A stretch of 45,117 bases of DNA, from the NCBI GenBank assembly GCA_947381905.1, contig CANCXL010000014.1, positions 1 to 45,117 of the forward strand. Direction: 5' to 3'. Shown piece after piece: positions 34,195-43,984 of this stretch. Under the pieces are notes generated by a model. The model was not told where the DNA came from. It did no database searches and worked only from the letters and a program-made list of their open reading frames with translations. Origin of the DNA: an uncultured Clostridiaceae bacterium (lineage in GTDB: Bacteria; Bacillota; Clostridia; TANB77; CAG-465). How positions within the stretch are numbered: position 1 is the stretch's first letter; each line of letters opens with the position of its first letter. The position numbers were made by a program, and so were the translations under genes.

Positions 34195-35675
34195 TAAGTT
34201 GTTATATTGAAATTTATATCAACAGCTGGATATGACTTAATTACACCATATGCACCAACTCTGATATAATTTTCTGGGCTGAGTATTGCAACCTTTTTAG
34301 GATTTAATTCTTCGATAATCTTTTTTGCAAAAGCTTCTTTTACTAAACTATCGCCATGATTTATTAGTACAGATTTTAGATTTTTAAAATTCCTCATAAA
34401 ATCAATTAAATCTTCCTGCTTTGCATGGCTTGAAAATTCAGTAGTTGAATATACTTTTGCCTTTTTTGTCGTCATAATTCCGTTAAGATTGAATATTTCG
34501 CCACTTTCTACATCTTGTAGCTTTCTTCCAAGTGTATTTTCTGCTGTATATCCGCCAAATACTATGCTGCATTTAGGTTTTGAAATATAATATGGTAAAT
34601 ATACTTGTGCAGGTCCATAGCTTCCCATACCAGAGGTGGTAAGAATAATTTTGCAGTCTCTATTGCTAAGCAATTCGTTTCTTTGTTCGTAACCTAATAC
34701 TGGTATAAGATTTTTAGGAAGAAAATCTTTAACTATAAGCCCATTTTTGTGCGAATTATAAAAGTCATTATATTCGTGTGCTAGTTTTCCATCGGAGTAA
34801 ATCTTGACAGATTTATCTAGTAGTCCTTCATCTTGAAGTTTTCTTAGTTCGTATGCAATTTCTTGCATTCTTCCAAAGGCAAATACAGTTAAAATCAAAG
34901 TTTCCTTGTTCTTTATAGAGTTTAGCACTGTTTCTTTAAAGATAGGTGCAATAATTTTTTTGCTAGTTGTTCCATAAGTGGATTCTGTAACTAGGTTAAT
35001 TGGTAAATCTTTTAGATACTTAGGCATTGAGTCTACATCAAAAAACTTATTCTCTGGTGAATAATCTCCAGTAAATAAAGCATAGATTGGCTCTTGACCA
35101 TGATAAAATATCTTTACTAAAATATAACATGACCCTAAAGTGTGTCCGTTTTTAAATAGTGTGACTTCGATGTTTTCTGTTACTCTAAAAGGTTTGTTAT
35201 ATTCCATACCAATAACATTTTCCATTGCTGATTCTACATCATCTTTTTCAAAAAGTGGTTTAGAACTATCAAAAACAGGAATTGATGATTCAACTATAGA
35301 TTTTTTCTTTGAATTTTTTTGAATATTAGAACTTAGGATTTCAGCAGTATTATTTAGAGCAATTGGCATAAGTTCTGATGCAACTTTTGTAGTGTAGGTT
35401 TTACCATTAAATCCTTCTTTGCATAACTTTGGAATTCTACCTATATGGTCAATGTGTGTATGTGTAACTAATGCAAAAGATAGTTCTCCAGGATTAAATG
35501 GAAACGAATAGTTTGATGTTTGATATTTTTCCTCTTGAAATAATCCACAATCTACTATAAACTTGACCTTTTCCCTACTTGGAAATCTTACAGTACAAAG
35601 TATACACGAACCAGTAACCTCCTTGTGAAGCGCTACCATGTCTAAATACATATCCGCCTTATTCTTTTTACTCAT
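34194..35675 (-). CDS. Metallo-beta-lactamase/beta-CASP family nuclease
   Basis: 493 residues with the metal site THTHIDHIGR at 71-80 (His72, His74, Asp76, His77), an upstream aspartate in VDCGLFQ (41-47), then GHTLGSCYILV, TGDYSPENKFF, and the beta-CASP half with TVFAFGRMQEIAYEL, TTSGMGSYGPAQVYL, GGYTAENTLGRKL and a terminal INHGDSLVKEAF. It resembles the YSH1/CPSF-like RNA nuclease group (COG1236). The target RNA is unknown. AAAGGAGGAG precedes the ATG and a consensus-like promoter lies upstream. Confidence 0.9.
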   Translation of the reverse strand: MSKKNKADMYLDMVALHKEVTGSCILCTVRFPSREKVKFIVDCGLFQEEKYQTSNYSFPFNPGELSFALVTHTHIDHIGRIPKLCKEGFNGKTYTTKVASELMPIALNNTAEILSSNIQKNSKKKSIVESSIPVFDSSKPLFEKDDVESAMENVIGMEYNKPFRVTENIEVTLFKNGHTLGSCYILVKIFYHGQEPIYALFTGDYSPENKFFDVDSMPKYLKDLPINLVTESTYGTTSKKIIAPIFKETVLNSIKNKETLILTVFAFGRMQEIAYELRKLQDEGLLDKSVKIYSDGKLAHEYNDFYNSHKNGLIVKDFLPKNLIPVLGYEQRNELLSNRDCKIILTTSGMGSYGPAQVYLPYYISKPKCSIVFGGYTAENTLGRKLQDVESGEIFNLNGIMTTKKAKVYSTTEFSSHAKQEDLIDFMRNFKNLKSVLINHGDSLVKEAFAKKIIEELNPKKVAILSPENYIRVGAYGVIKSYPAVDINFNITT

Positions 35676-35774
35676 AAAAACTCCTCCTTTTTAATAATAC
35701 AAATATGCAAAATAATCGTTTACATAGTTCCTAAAATAATAGTTATTATTTTACAAATATTTGCTTACACTTTT

Positions 35775-35803
35775 ATTATATCTTGCGATTTATTGTTCGT
35801 CAA
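35775..35803 (-). promoter_or_regulatory. Promoter of the beta-CASP nuclease gene
   Basis: On the minus strand: TTGACG (35798-35803), 17 bp, TATAAT (35775-35780). Confidence 0.75.
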
Positions 35804-35836
35804 GAAAAATGACAAAATTAAGATAAATATATAGTA

Positions 35837-35871
35837 AAAGTATACATAAATTATAATAAAATGTATACTTT
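35837..35871 (+). promoter_or_regulatory. Inverted repeat upstream of trpS
   Basis: AAAGTATACAT at 35837-35847 and its exact complement ATGTATACTTT at 35861-35871, 13 bases apart, lie directly before the -35 region of trpS. Such a site could bind a dimeric regulator. No T-box features (specifier loop, TGGNACCGCG) are present. Confidence 0.45.
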
Positions 35872-35897
35872 GTATAGATTTTTTTTAAGTTTTATTG

Positions 35898-35903
35898 TAT
35901 AAT
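35898..35903 (+). promoter_or_regulatory. trpS -10 element
   Basis: TATAAT at 35898-35903; the region 23 bases upstream (TAGATT) is a poor -35, which may leave room for activation through the inverted repeat next to it. Confidence 0.5.
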
Positions 35904-35930
35904 AGTTTGGTAACGTGAGGTGAAGAAATT

Positions 35931-38244
<2,314 letters not shown>

Positions 38245-38249
38245 AATAT

Positions 38250-38288
38250 AAAAAAAGCTTAGCAAATATATATTTGTTAAGCTTTTTA
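38250..38288 (+). terminator. Rho-independent terminator of trpS-obg
   Basis: AAAAAGCTTAGCAAATA pairs with TATTTGTTAAGCTTTTT (one G-U). Confidence 0.85.
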
Positions 38289-38449
38289 CGTTATATGACA
38301 TTATCATGACATAAAATAATTACAAAAAAATAATAAGGATTAATTTTTATTAAAATAAAGGTAAAAACATGTGATTGGTTAACATATAACTATATTTACA
38401 AATTTAGTAATATATACTATGCTGTAACTAGAGAAAATGGAGGTATTGT

Positions 38450-39097
38450 ATGAAAAGTAAAATAACATTAGGAATTTTATTAGTTGTAATTATATTTTTA
38501 GGTGCTTTAGCGTTCTTCTTTGGATATCATTATAAAGAGAATACTAATGAGATTGAATCTTTAAGGGATAAGGTTCAAAGTTATGAAAATCAAAAATTAG
38601 ACGATAAAAATAGTGACAAAATGCCTACAGTTGAGTTGCCAGAATCATCTAATACAGTTAAAGAAAAAATAATAATTGCAAGAATAGATGAAAATAAAAT
38701 AGATGGGTCAGTTTCATCTGTCAAAGAACAAGCAAGAATTATAAATGTAGGTCAAGCACAAGTTTCAATTGGAGATAGAGAGACATTAGGAAATAAGAGC
38801 AAACAAGTTTTTAGATATAAAGACAATAATTATACTTTTGGTGAAAATGGTGGACCAGTAATAATAGATGCAATATATGGAGCAAATAATGATGGAAGTT
38901 CATATTATTATGCTGTATTATTAGAAGATGGTTCTGTTGAATATGCCATAGAAGAAAGTGATTTAAAATTTAAAAAATCAGAAATAACTAATGCAGTTAG
39001 AATAGTTTCACTAAAAGTTACAGATTCAAATGGAAGAATATATAGTAGATTAGGAATTATAACAAATGATGGAGTAACTCATATAGTAGAAATGTAA
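38450..39097 (+). CDS. Unrecognised membrane-anchored protein
   Basis: 215 residues: N-terminal transmembrane helix (about 6-26), a short coiled-coil stretch (about 32-55, NEIESLRDKVQSYENQ), a linker, and a beta-rich outer domain (about 75-215). It resembles other single-pass envelope proteins but no family is recognised. AATGGAGGT precedes the ATG, and lemA follows after 33 bases, so it probably works in the same envelope context. Confidence 0.7.
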   Translation: MKSKITLGILLVVIIFLGALAFFFGYHYKENTNEIESLRDKVQSYENQKLDDKNSDKMPTVELPESSNTVKEKIIIARIDENKIDGSVSSVKEQARIINVGQAQVSIGDRETLGNKSKQVFRYKDNNYTFGENGGPVIIDAIYGANNDGSSYYYAVLLEDGSVEYAIEESDLKFKKSEITNAVRIVSLKVTDSNGRIYSRLGIITNDGVTHIVEM

Positions 39098-39130
39098 TAG
39101 TATATTACAAGTAAAGGAGAGATAGATTTT

Positions 39131-39682
39131 ATGACATATTTATATATAGCAATTGCAATTATTACAATGTTAGTGGTTTTAACTATTGTAATGTACAATA
39201 AGTTTGTATCTTTAAAAAATGCAGTTAAAGAGGCTTTTTCAACAATGGATGTATATCTAAAAAAGAGATGGGATTTAATACCAAATATAGTAGAGTGTGT
39301 AAAAGGCTATGCAAAACATGAACAAGAAACTTTAGAAAGTATAATTTCGCTTAGAAATACAAATTATAATACAATGAATGATGCCGAAAAGATTGAAAAA
39401 GGAGATAAAGTAAAAGAAGGATTATCTAAATTAGTTATGCTTTCTGAAGCTTATCCAGAACTTAAGGCAAATGAGAATTTCATAGATTTAAGCAAACAGC
39501 TTGTAACTGTTGAAAATGATATAGAAAATGCCAGAAAATATTATAATGGAGCAGTTAAAGTGTATAATATTGAAATAATGAAATTTCCAGCATTAATATT
39601 TGCTAAAATATTTAACTTTAAAGAAGAGAAAATGTTTGAAATCGATATTAAAGAAAAAGAAAATATAAAAGTTGAATTCTAA
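39131..39682 (+). CDS. lemA: LemA family protein
   Basis: 183 residues: a transmembrane helix at about 3-22, then a four-helix domain with NKFVSLKNAVKEAFSTMDVY and LKKRWDLIPNIVECVKGYAK, typical of LemA. The family is membrane-anchored with the domain facing outward in the usual model; its function is unsettled. AAAGGAGA lies upstream. Confidence 0.92.
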   Translation: MTYLYIAIAIITMLVVLTIVMYNKFVSLKNAVKEAFSTMDVYLKKRWDLIPNIVECVKGYAKHEQETLESIISLRNTNYNTMNDAEKIEKGDKVKEGLSKLVMLSEAYPELKANENFIDLSKQLVTVENDIENARKYYNGAVKVYNIEIMKFPALIFAKIFNFKEEKMFEIDIKEKENIKVEF

Positions 39683-39709
39683 TATTTTTCATATAAAGGA
39701 GAAGATATT

Positions 39710-39808
39710 ATGAAAAGGATATTAAAGACAACATTTGAAGTATTTGAAGATATTGCTCAACTTGCAATATTGTTTATAGCAGCATATTTATATGTTGTAA
39801 GTATATAA
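39710..39808 (+). CDS. 32-residue membrane peptide
   Basis: A short frame MKRILKTTFEVFEDIAQLAI, then LFIAAYLYVVSI, with one hydrophobic helix after an amphipathic start. It has a strong AAAGGAGA site 8 bases before its ATG, directly after lemA and before a terminator. It is probably a real small membrane protein of the lemA unit, but with only the ribosome binding site and position in its favour. Confidence 0.55.
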   Translation: MKRILKTTFEVFEDIAQLAILFIAAYLYVVSI

Positions 39809-39873
39809 TGCATATTATATTTATTCATATATTTCCCTATAACTTGTAGAAATAATTTCTACAACAAACTAAA

Positions 39874-39906
39874 AAAAAGCACTATATAAAAGTATAGTGC
39901 TTTTTA
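39874..39906 (+). terminator. Rho-independent terminator after the lemA unit
   Basis: AAAAAGCACTATA pairs with TATAGTGCTTTTT. A second hairpin at 39922-39949 (AATAGAAGAAAT with ATTTCTTCTATT) overlaps the end of the minus-strand PAP2 gene. Confidence 0.8.
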
Positions 39907-39944
39907 ACATGGTATAAACCAAAATAGAAGAAATATTATTTCTT

Positions 39945-40643
39945 CTATTTATTATTTTGTATATTTTTTTTCTTCTTTACTCTTCTATATGTAACTTTTT
40001 TCATTACAACAGGTTTTAATTTTAGGAAAATCATTATACCAATAATATATATTACTGATGAAGCAATAGCAATTATTAACCAATCGTATCTATCAAAGAA
40101 AAATATAATCGGATATAATGCACAAATTGCTCCCATAAATAATCCACCAAAAACCTCATGCTTTAAATGTCCAACACGTTTTATAGCTTCATTATCTATA
40201 GAATCAAATGTAGCATCAATATGTTGTATAACATTTTTCTCGACACCTAAATCTTGAACATAGTCTTTTAGATTTTTTAAGTTTTTATTAGTGTTATCTT
40301 GTCTATGTCTTTGACCAAATGCGTCTCTAACTACAATAGCCGCAAGAGTTAATATAATTAGAAAGTCTTTGGCACTATCATATTGTGCTACAATGGACAT
40401 GTCCTGTATGTTGAATGTGCAAGCATTTAAGAAAAGAATAAGGATTACACTACAAGTAACTATTGCAGTGTGCGTAGATGGAAAATCTCCATCTGAAAAA
40501 AACATCTTAATCGAAAATCTCTTACCAATCCAACATTTTAAAATTACTTTAAAAGTTTGTGTAACTAGCCATGTAAATATTATAGCAACTGTAATAAAAA
40601 ATATTAGATTGTAATATAAACTGTCTCCAAATATGAGAGTCAT
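39945..40643 (-). CDS. Divergent PAP2 family protein (DUF212)
   Basis: 232 residues with several membrane helices and the motifs DGDFPSTHTA, VRDAFGQRHRQ and GHLKHEVFGG, which follow the K-SGH-H pattern of divergent PAP2/acidPPc proteins. Members may dephosphorylate lipid-linked substrates at the membrane. The start was placed at 40643 because GGAGGT lies 8 bases upstream of this ATG; the longer frame from 40697 would add 18 residues ahead of that site. Confidence 0.88.
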   Translation of the reverse strand: MTLIFGDSLYYNLIFFITVAIIFTWLVTQTFKVILKCWIGKRFSIKMFFSDGDFPSTHTAIVTCSVILILFLNACTFNIQDMSIVAQYDSAKDFLIILTLAAIVVRDAFGQRHRQDNTNKNLKNLKDYVQDLGVEKNVIQHIDATFDSIDNEAIKRVGHLKHEVFGGLFMGAICALYPIIFFFDRYDWLIIAIASSVIYIIGIMIFLKLKPVVMKKVTYRRVKKKKNIQNNK

Positions 40644-40751
40644 ATTACCATACCTCCAATCCATCAAAATTATACTAAAATTTATGTTATTTGTCAAAAG
40701 AATATTATATAAAAAGCAATATAATACACATAATATTTATGGTGAGCAAGT

Positions 40752-41342
40752 TTGAAGATAAAAATTCATTATGTTGAGAAAAATGATAATGCAAATAACA
40801 TTGAGTTAAATAATCATATAGCATTATATTTGTTTGGAATAAAGATAAAAAAAATAAGTCTAGATAAAAAAATTCCAAATAAGGCTCAAAAAAAAGATAA
40901 TAAAGTAATTAATACTATATTTACTATTATAAGGCAAATATTAAGGTCTCTTGAAAGACAAGATATAGTAAATATTATTGGAGATATATTAAAAAGTATA
41001 AAAGTAAAAAGACTAGATTTAAAACTTGGAATTAATCTAGAAAATATACTATTAAATGTTTATAGCATAGCATTAATTAATGCTATATTGCCAATAGTAT
41101 TAAGATTAAATAATAAAAATTTAGACTTAAAACATATAAAATATGAAACTTATATATCTCAAAAAGTAATAGATTTGCATATTGATAGTATAATTCATGT
41201 TTCAATTGTAAAGAATATTGTTAGTATAATAAAAATTATATTTTTAGTAATGAAAGGTGGAATAAAAAATGGAAACAAAACATCCAATAGAATCTCTAAT
41301 GATAACATCAATGACCTCAATAGAAAGTATGGTAGATGTTAA
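40752..41342 (+). CDS. DUF2953 protein (YtfI-like)
   Basis: 196 residues from a TTG at 40752 with GGTGAG 5 bases upstream. The protein is basic, has LYLFGIKIKKISL near residue 27, KVKRLDLKLGI in the middle and a late hydrophobic segment (about 153-168). DUF2953 proteins are encoded just before GerW/YtfJ in spore formers, as here. Its 3' end overlaps gerW by 74 bases, an unusually long overlap. The role in sporulation is known only by association. Confidence 0.75.
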   Translation: MKIKIHYVEKNDNANNIELNNHIALYLFGIKIKKISLDKKIPNKAQKKDNKVINTIFTIIRQILRSLERQDIVNIIGDILKSIKVKRLDLKLGINLENILLNVYSIALINAILPIVLRLNNKNLDLKHIKYETYISQKVIDLHIDSIIHVSIVKNIVSIIKIIFLVMKGGIKNGNKTSNRISNDNINDLNRKYGRC

Positions 41343-41760
41343 CACAATAATAGGTGAGAGCATTACAACTCCCGATGGAACAACTATAATTCCTTTATCT
41401 AAAGTGTGCTTTGGATTTGCAGCTGGTGGAAGCGAATTTAACACAAATAGACTTAATAAATATTCCGAAAGCTCTAAATTACCATTTGGTGGTGGATCTG
41501 GTGCCGGAGTAAATATTACACCAGTTGGATTTTTAGTTATAAAAGACGGAGTAGCAAAAGTTTTAAATGTTAATGGAATCAATGTAGTAGACAGAGCTGT
41601 AGATATAATACCAGATATAGTAAATAAAATTGATTCATTAATTAATAAAAAAATAGATAAAAATGGTACTCAAAAAGAAGTGACTAAAACCAAAGAAATA
41701 AATGTTGATATAGATGAGGATGACATAGACGATGAATTCTATGATGAAGATGAAGAATAG
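41269..41760 (+). CDS. gerW: Sporulation protein GerW (YtfJ)
   Basis: 163 residues with the YtfJ pattern: HPIESLMITSMTSIESM, VNTIIGESITTPDGTTIIPL, KVCFGFAAGGSEF and a glycine-rich KLPFGGGSGAGVNITP, followed by an acidic tail (DEDDIDDEFYDEDEE). In Bacillus GerW is needed for germination with L-alanine-type germinants and is made in the forespore. AAAGGTGG lies upstream of the ATG inside the DUF2953 gene. Confidence 0.93.
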   Translation: METKHPIESLMITSMTSIESMVDVNTIIGESITTPDGTTIIPLSKVCFGFAAGGSEFNTNRLNKYSESSKLPFGGGSGAGVNITPVGFLVIKDGVAKVLNVNGINVVDRAVDIIPDIVNKIDSLINKKIDKNGTQKEVTKTKEINVDIDEDDIDDEFYDEDEE

Positions 41761-41784
41761 TTAAAAATAATTTTAATATTAATA

Positions 41785-41821
41785 AAAACATCAGATTATA
41801 TAATAGTCTGGTGTTTTTTTT
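41785..41821 (+). terminator. Rho-independent terminator after gerW
   Basis: AAAACATCAGATTAT pairs with the following ATAGTCTGGTGTTTT through two G-U pairs, then a T run. Confidence 0.75.
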
Positions 41822-41825
41822 ATCA

Positions 41826-41856
41826 TAAAAAGAAGAAGCTGTAATTACACAGCTTC
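41826..41856 (-). terminator. Terminator of the 219-residue membrane protein gene
   Basis: On the minus strand GAAGCTGTGTAATTACAGCTTC overlaps the stop codon and is followed by TTTTTATG, an intrinsic terminator. Confidence 0.75.
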
Positions 41857-42504
41857 GATTTGTTCAGGTGAAGTTCTTCTTGAAGATTTTCTTTTAGAAG
41901 ATTTTTTTGCTTTTCTGTTTCTGTTCCAATCTGCAAAAGCAGTAGATGCCATATAGAATAAAAGCATTAATGGAGATAGTGCAATTAATATTACAGCTAA
42001 AATTGTAACATTAACTCTTGCAACAAATTTTTGAATTCCAGAAATTAATAACATTACTATTAGTCCAGCAAAAGGGATTAATAAGTATAAAAATGTGCTA
42101 TTAATTTGTGCTTGGTCTGTAGATATTTTTGCATATTGTCTATAGAACCACATGTCTGAAGATTCATATCTTTCCATTATGGTATTGTATAGAGCTCCAG
42201 CTTCATTAATTTTTTCTTGTTGTGCTGTTTTTTCTTCGCCTTCACTTAGTCTACTATAAATAGCAGTTTCTTGTGCTAAGTTATTATATGCAACAGATAT
42301 TTCTTTAGCTGGATTATGAATAATCCCAAATACTATTGCACTTCCAACAGCTGTAATTATTAACAATGATGTTAATAATTGTAAACTAATTTTTTTAAGC
42401 TTTGATTCTTCTTCAACACTAAAAAGTGTAGAAATAATACTTTTACCTAATCTTCCTAAAAAACCTTTCTTTTTGTTTTCACCTTTGTTTCTTTGATTTG
42501 CCAT
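41845..42504 (-). CDS. Unrecognised membrane protein with three helices
   Basis: 219 residues: a basic N-terminus (1-40), a membrane helix at about 43-64, an outer, Glu/Ala-rich loop of ~70 residues (YNNLAQETAIYSRLSEGEEK...), helices at about 137-156 and 164-190, and a strongly basic tail (RNRKAKKSSKRKSSRR). It has a consensus promoter, a ~160-nt leader with a nested RNA structure, and AGAGGTTG upstream. The plan (basic ends, tyrosine-rich outer loop between helices) is shared with the 136-residue protein at 43521-43931. Family unknown; the basic tail could contact nucleic acid or membrane lipids. Confidence 0.75.
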   Translation of the reverse strand: MANQRNKGENKKKGFLGRLGKSIISTLFSVEEESKLKKISLQLLTSLLIITAVGSAIVFGIIHNPAKEISVAYNNLAQETAIYSRLSEGEEKTAQQEKINEAGALYNTIMERYESSDMWFYRQYAKISTDQAQINSTFLYLLIPFAGLIVMLLISGIQKFVARVNVTILAVILIALSPLMLLFYMASTAFADWNRNRKAKKSSKRKSSRRTSPEQIEAV

Positions 42505-42579
42505 AAATAATCAACCTCTTTTCTTTCTATTCTTTATTTTTTTGTATTAGTTGTGTTATGCAGAAATTTTATCTTTAGT

Positions 42580-42660
42580 GTAGAACGAACACAGTTTGCT
42601 GGCATAAAGAGATGATTCAACGGCTATCGAGCACGTTATTAAACGATCTCTTACAAACTT
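42580..42660 (-). ncRNA. Nested structured leader RNA of the 219-residue membrane protein
   Basis: Three nested stems line up (plus coordinates): 42593-42598 with 42654-42659 (AGTTTG/CAAACT), 42607-42613 with 42646-42652 (AAGAGAT/ATCTCTT), and 42619-42625 with 42630-42637 (AACGGCT/AGC-CGTT with one bulged A) around a 4-base loop. The region is GC-richer than its surroundings. It lies 5 to 85 bases after the predicted start of a minus-strand transcript. I recognise no known riboswitch class. Confidence 0.65.
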
Positions 42661-42672
42661 TAATACAATTAT

Positions 42673-42701
42673 ATTATATCATAATTTACATAAAATGTCA
42701 A
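42673..42701 (-). promoter_or_regulatory. Consensus promoter of the structured leader and 41845 gene
   Basis: On the minus strand: TTGACA (42696-42701), a 17-bp spacer ending TTATGA, and TATAAT (42673-42678). All twelve hexamer bases match consensus and TGn is present. Confidence 0.88.
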
Positions 42702-42734
42702 TTTTGAGAACTTATAATACTTATTAGTTTTTTT

Positions 42735-42808
42735 TTGGAATAAAAGTGGAGTAGATATAGTATCTACTCTACGAAAAAAAATAACAATATATAGGTCTAT
42801 AAAACCAC
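42735..42808 (-). ncRNA. Candidate small RNA, copy 1
   Basis: A ~70-nt predicted transcript with its own promoter (TTGAAT 42838-42843, 17 bp, TATAAT 42815-42820, minus strand). It shares with copy 2 a core GATTG-G-TTTT...ATAGACCTATATATT and ends in the hairpin GAGTAGATA-CTA-TATCTACTC (42749-42769) followed by ACTTTTATT. No reading frame with a ribosome binding site is present. Confidence 0.65.
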
Positions 42809-42885
42809 AATCTGATTATATTATTATATATATAATTATTCAAATTACATATGTGAATTTCAAATGCAATATAACCTAGAGAAAA

Positions 42886-42916
42886 AATACAAGGTGAATA
42901 ACTATTCACCTTGTTG
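42886..42916 (-). terminator. Terminator of the 66-residue gene
   Basis: On the minus strand ACAAGGTGAATA-GT-TATTCACCTTGT followed by ATTTTTTC. Confidence 0.85.
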
Positions 42917-42991
42917 CACAATATCAAAATTCTCCTTATAAAATATGTAAAAATAGCTAAAGTATAAAGAGGTCATCTTTATATAGATTTA

Positions 42992-43192
42992 CTAAATATT
43001 TAATATGTTTTTAAAGTTTAAAATTAAATCTTCAATTGCATATAGTAAAGCGTCATTTTCAATATTATTTATATTTAAATTTTTACTTTCTACTAAATGA
43101 ATTAAAGCATATATATTTTGTAAAATCTTATTTAAATCATCAATACTAATGCTTGCGTTTGCACTAGTATTTTTGTTTAGAAGTTCTTTCAT
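42992..43192 (-). CDS. Small unrecognised helical protein, 66 residues
   Basis: A soluble, mostly helical protein (MKELLNKNTSANASISIDDL...) rich in Asn, Ile and Leu, ending NFKNILNI. The ATG at 43192 has AAGGAGG with 8-base spacing; the GTG at 43201 lies inside that site. It lies between the two small-RNA copies and has its own promoter and terminator. In size and helical, acidic character it resembles the 80-residue paralogs to the right, without clear sequence similarity. Confidence 0.7.
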   Translation of the reverse strand: MKELLNKNTSANASISIDDLNKILQNIYALIHLVESKNLNINNIENDALLYAIEDLILNFKNILNI

Positions 43193-43252
43193 ATTATTCA
43201 CCTCCTTGAAGAAGGTAAGATACTAGTGCAATGGTATAATATATACGAAAAT

Positions 43253-43286
43253 AAGGTATAATCACTTTTTAATGTAATTATACCTT
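43253..43286 (-). promoter_or_regulatory. Inverted repeat in the leader of the 66-residue gene
   Basis: AAGGTATAAT and ATTATACCTT, 10-base arms separated by 14 bases. It could be an mRNA hairpin or an operator; there is no T tract after it. Confidence 0.45.
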
Positions 43287-43311
43287 AAAATAAAAGATAA
43301 TATATTATACT

Positions 43312-43340
43312 TAAATTATATCACTTTTTTAGATAAAATA
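43312..43340 (-). promoter_or_regulatory. Promoter of the 66-residue gene
   Basis: On the minus strand: TTGTAT, a 17-bp spacer ending GTGA, then TATAAT with a TGn extension. The -35 lies just behind the 3' hairpin of small-RNA copy 2. Coordinates are read to within a few bases. Confidence 0.55.
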
Positions 43341-43419
43341 CAAATTGGAGTAGATATAGTATCTACTCCATGAAAAAACTTCTAATATATAGGTCTATAA
43401 AAACGCAATCCCTATATAA
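43335..43419 (-). ncRNA. Candidate small RNA, copy 2
   Basis: The same organisation as copy 1: promoter TTGAAT (43449-43454), 17-bp spacer ending TTATGA, TATAAT (43426-43431), then the shared core GATTGCGTTTTTATAGACCT and the hairpin TGGAGTAGATA-CTA-TATCTACTCCA (43346-43370), perfect over 11 bp and followed by a T-rich stretch. The conserved core and 3' hairpin with divergent sequence between them are what a small-RNA family would show. Confidence 0.68.
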
Positions 43420-43520
43420 TACTATATTATATCATAATATATATAATTATTCAAATTGTTAGATTAAAAGTTATAATAAATAAAAAAATATAAATAGTTT
43501 TTATAAAAAAACAAGAGCTG

Positions 43521-43931
43521 TTAAGCTCTTGCTTTTTTGGATTTTATTCTTTTGTCTTCTTCGTGGCAATCATATATGAATTTAATCAATATGATATAAG
43601 GTGCAAATGCGCTTGCATAAACAACAAGCTTAACTAAAGTATTTTGGTTAAAGAAAAATCTTACAATATCATCATCATTATTGATTAACTCGTTTGAGTA
43701 TGAATTGTATTCAAGATAAGCTTGATCTTTCTTTTCCCATGCTGCATCAGAATAGGTTTCTTGTGCATATTGGTGGTTATCACCAAGTATGAATAAATTT
43801 ACAGCAGGTCCTGTGACCTTAGTAATAAACATACCTGCAAGTAACATCCAACCGATGTATAAAGCTACAAATAAAAGTCTATCCTTTCTTACCTTACTTT
43901 TTTTACCCCTTCTAATTCTTTTGTTTTCCAT
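43521..43931 (-). CDS. Unrecognised two-helix membrane protein
   Basis: 136 residues: a very basic start (MENKRIRRGKKSKVRKDR), a helix at about 19-40, an outer loop of ~55 residues rich in Tyr, Asp and Asn, a second helix at about 99-119 and a charged basic end (CHEEDKRIKSKKARA). AAGGAGAGA precedes the ATG. It has its own promoter and a leader that can form a terminator. No family recognised. The layout resembles the 219-residue membrane protein at 41845. Confidence 0.75.
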   Translation of the reverse strand: MENKRIRRGKKSKVRKDRLLFVALYIGWMLLAGMFITKVTGPAVNLFILGDNHQYAQETYSDAAWEKKDQAYLEYNSYSNELINNDDDIVRFFFNQNTLVKLVVYASAFAPYIILIKFIYDCHEEDKRIKSKKARA

Positions 43932-43984
43932 TTTTAATCTCTCCTTTTTTAATAATTTTTTTCTTTTTTGAAAACTAATATATA

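Larger units (their letters stand above)
42505..42991. other. Gene-free stretch with leader RNA, promoters and a small-RNA copy
   Basis: No protein gene is visible. From left to right it holds the structured leader of the 41845 gene, its consensus promoter (42673-42701), a candidate small RNA on the minus strand (42735-42808) with its promoter (42815-42843), and the terminator of the 42992 gene (42886-42916). Confidence 0.7.
43202..43520. other. Gene-free stretch with leader, promoter and second small-RNA copy
   Basis: No protein gene seen. It contains an inverted repeat at 43253-43286, the promoter of the 66-residue gene, and small-RNA copy 2 with its promoter. Bases 43455-43520 show only A+T-rich sequence and the end of the next gene. 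Confidence 0.65.

Noticed and set aside
35676..35930. T-box leader for trpS
   Set aside because: No TGGNACCGCG-type antiterminator sequence, no terminator hairpin before the ATG and no specifier-loop pattern; only an inverted repeat and a promoter are seen.
42735..43419. The two related blocks as a CRISPR-type or simple repeat array
   Set aside because: Only two copies, 600 bases apart, with a promoter and a 3' hairpin each and with diverged inner parts; no regular spacers.
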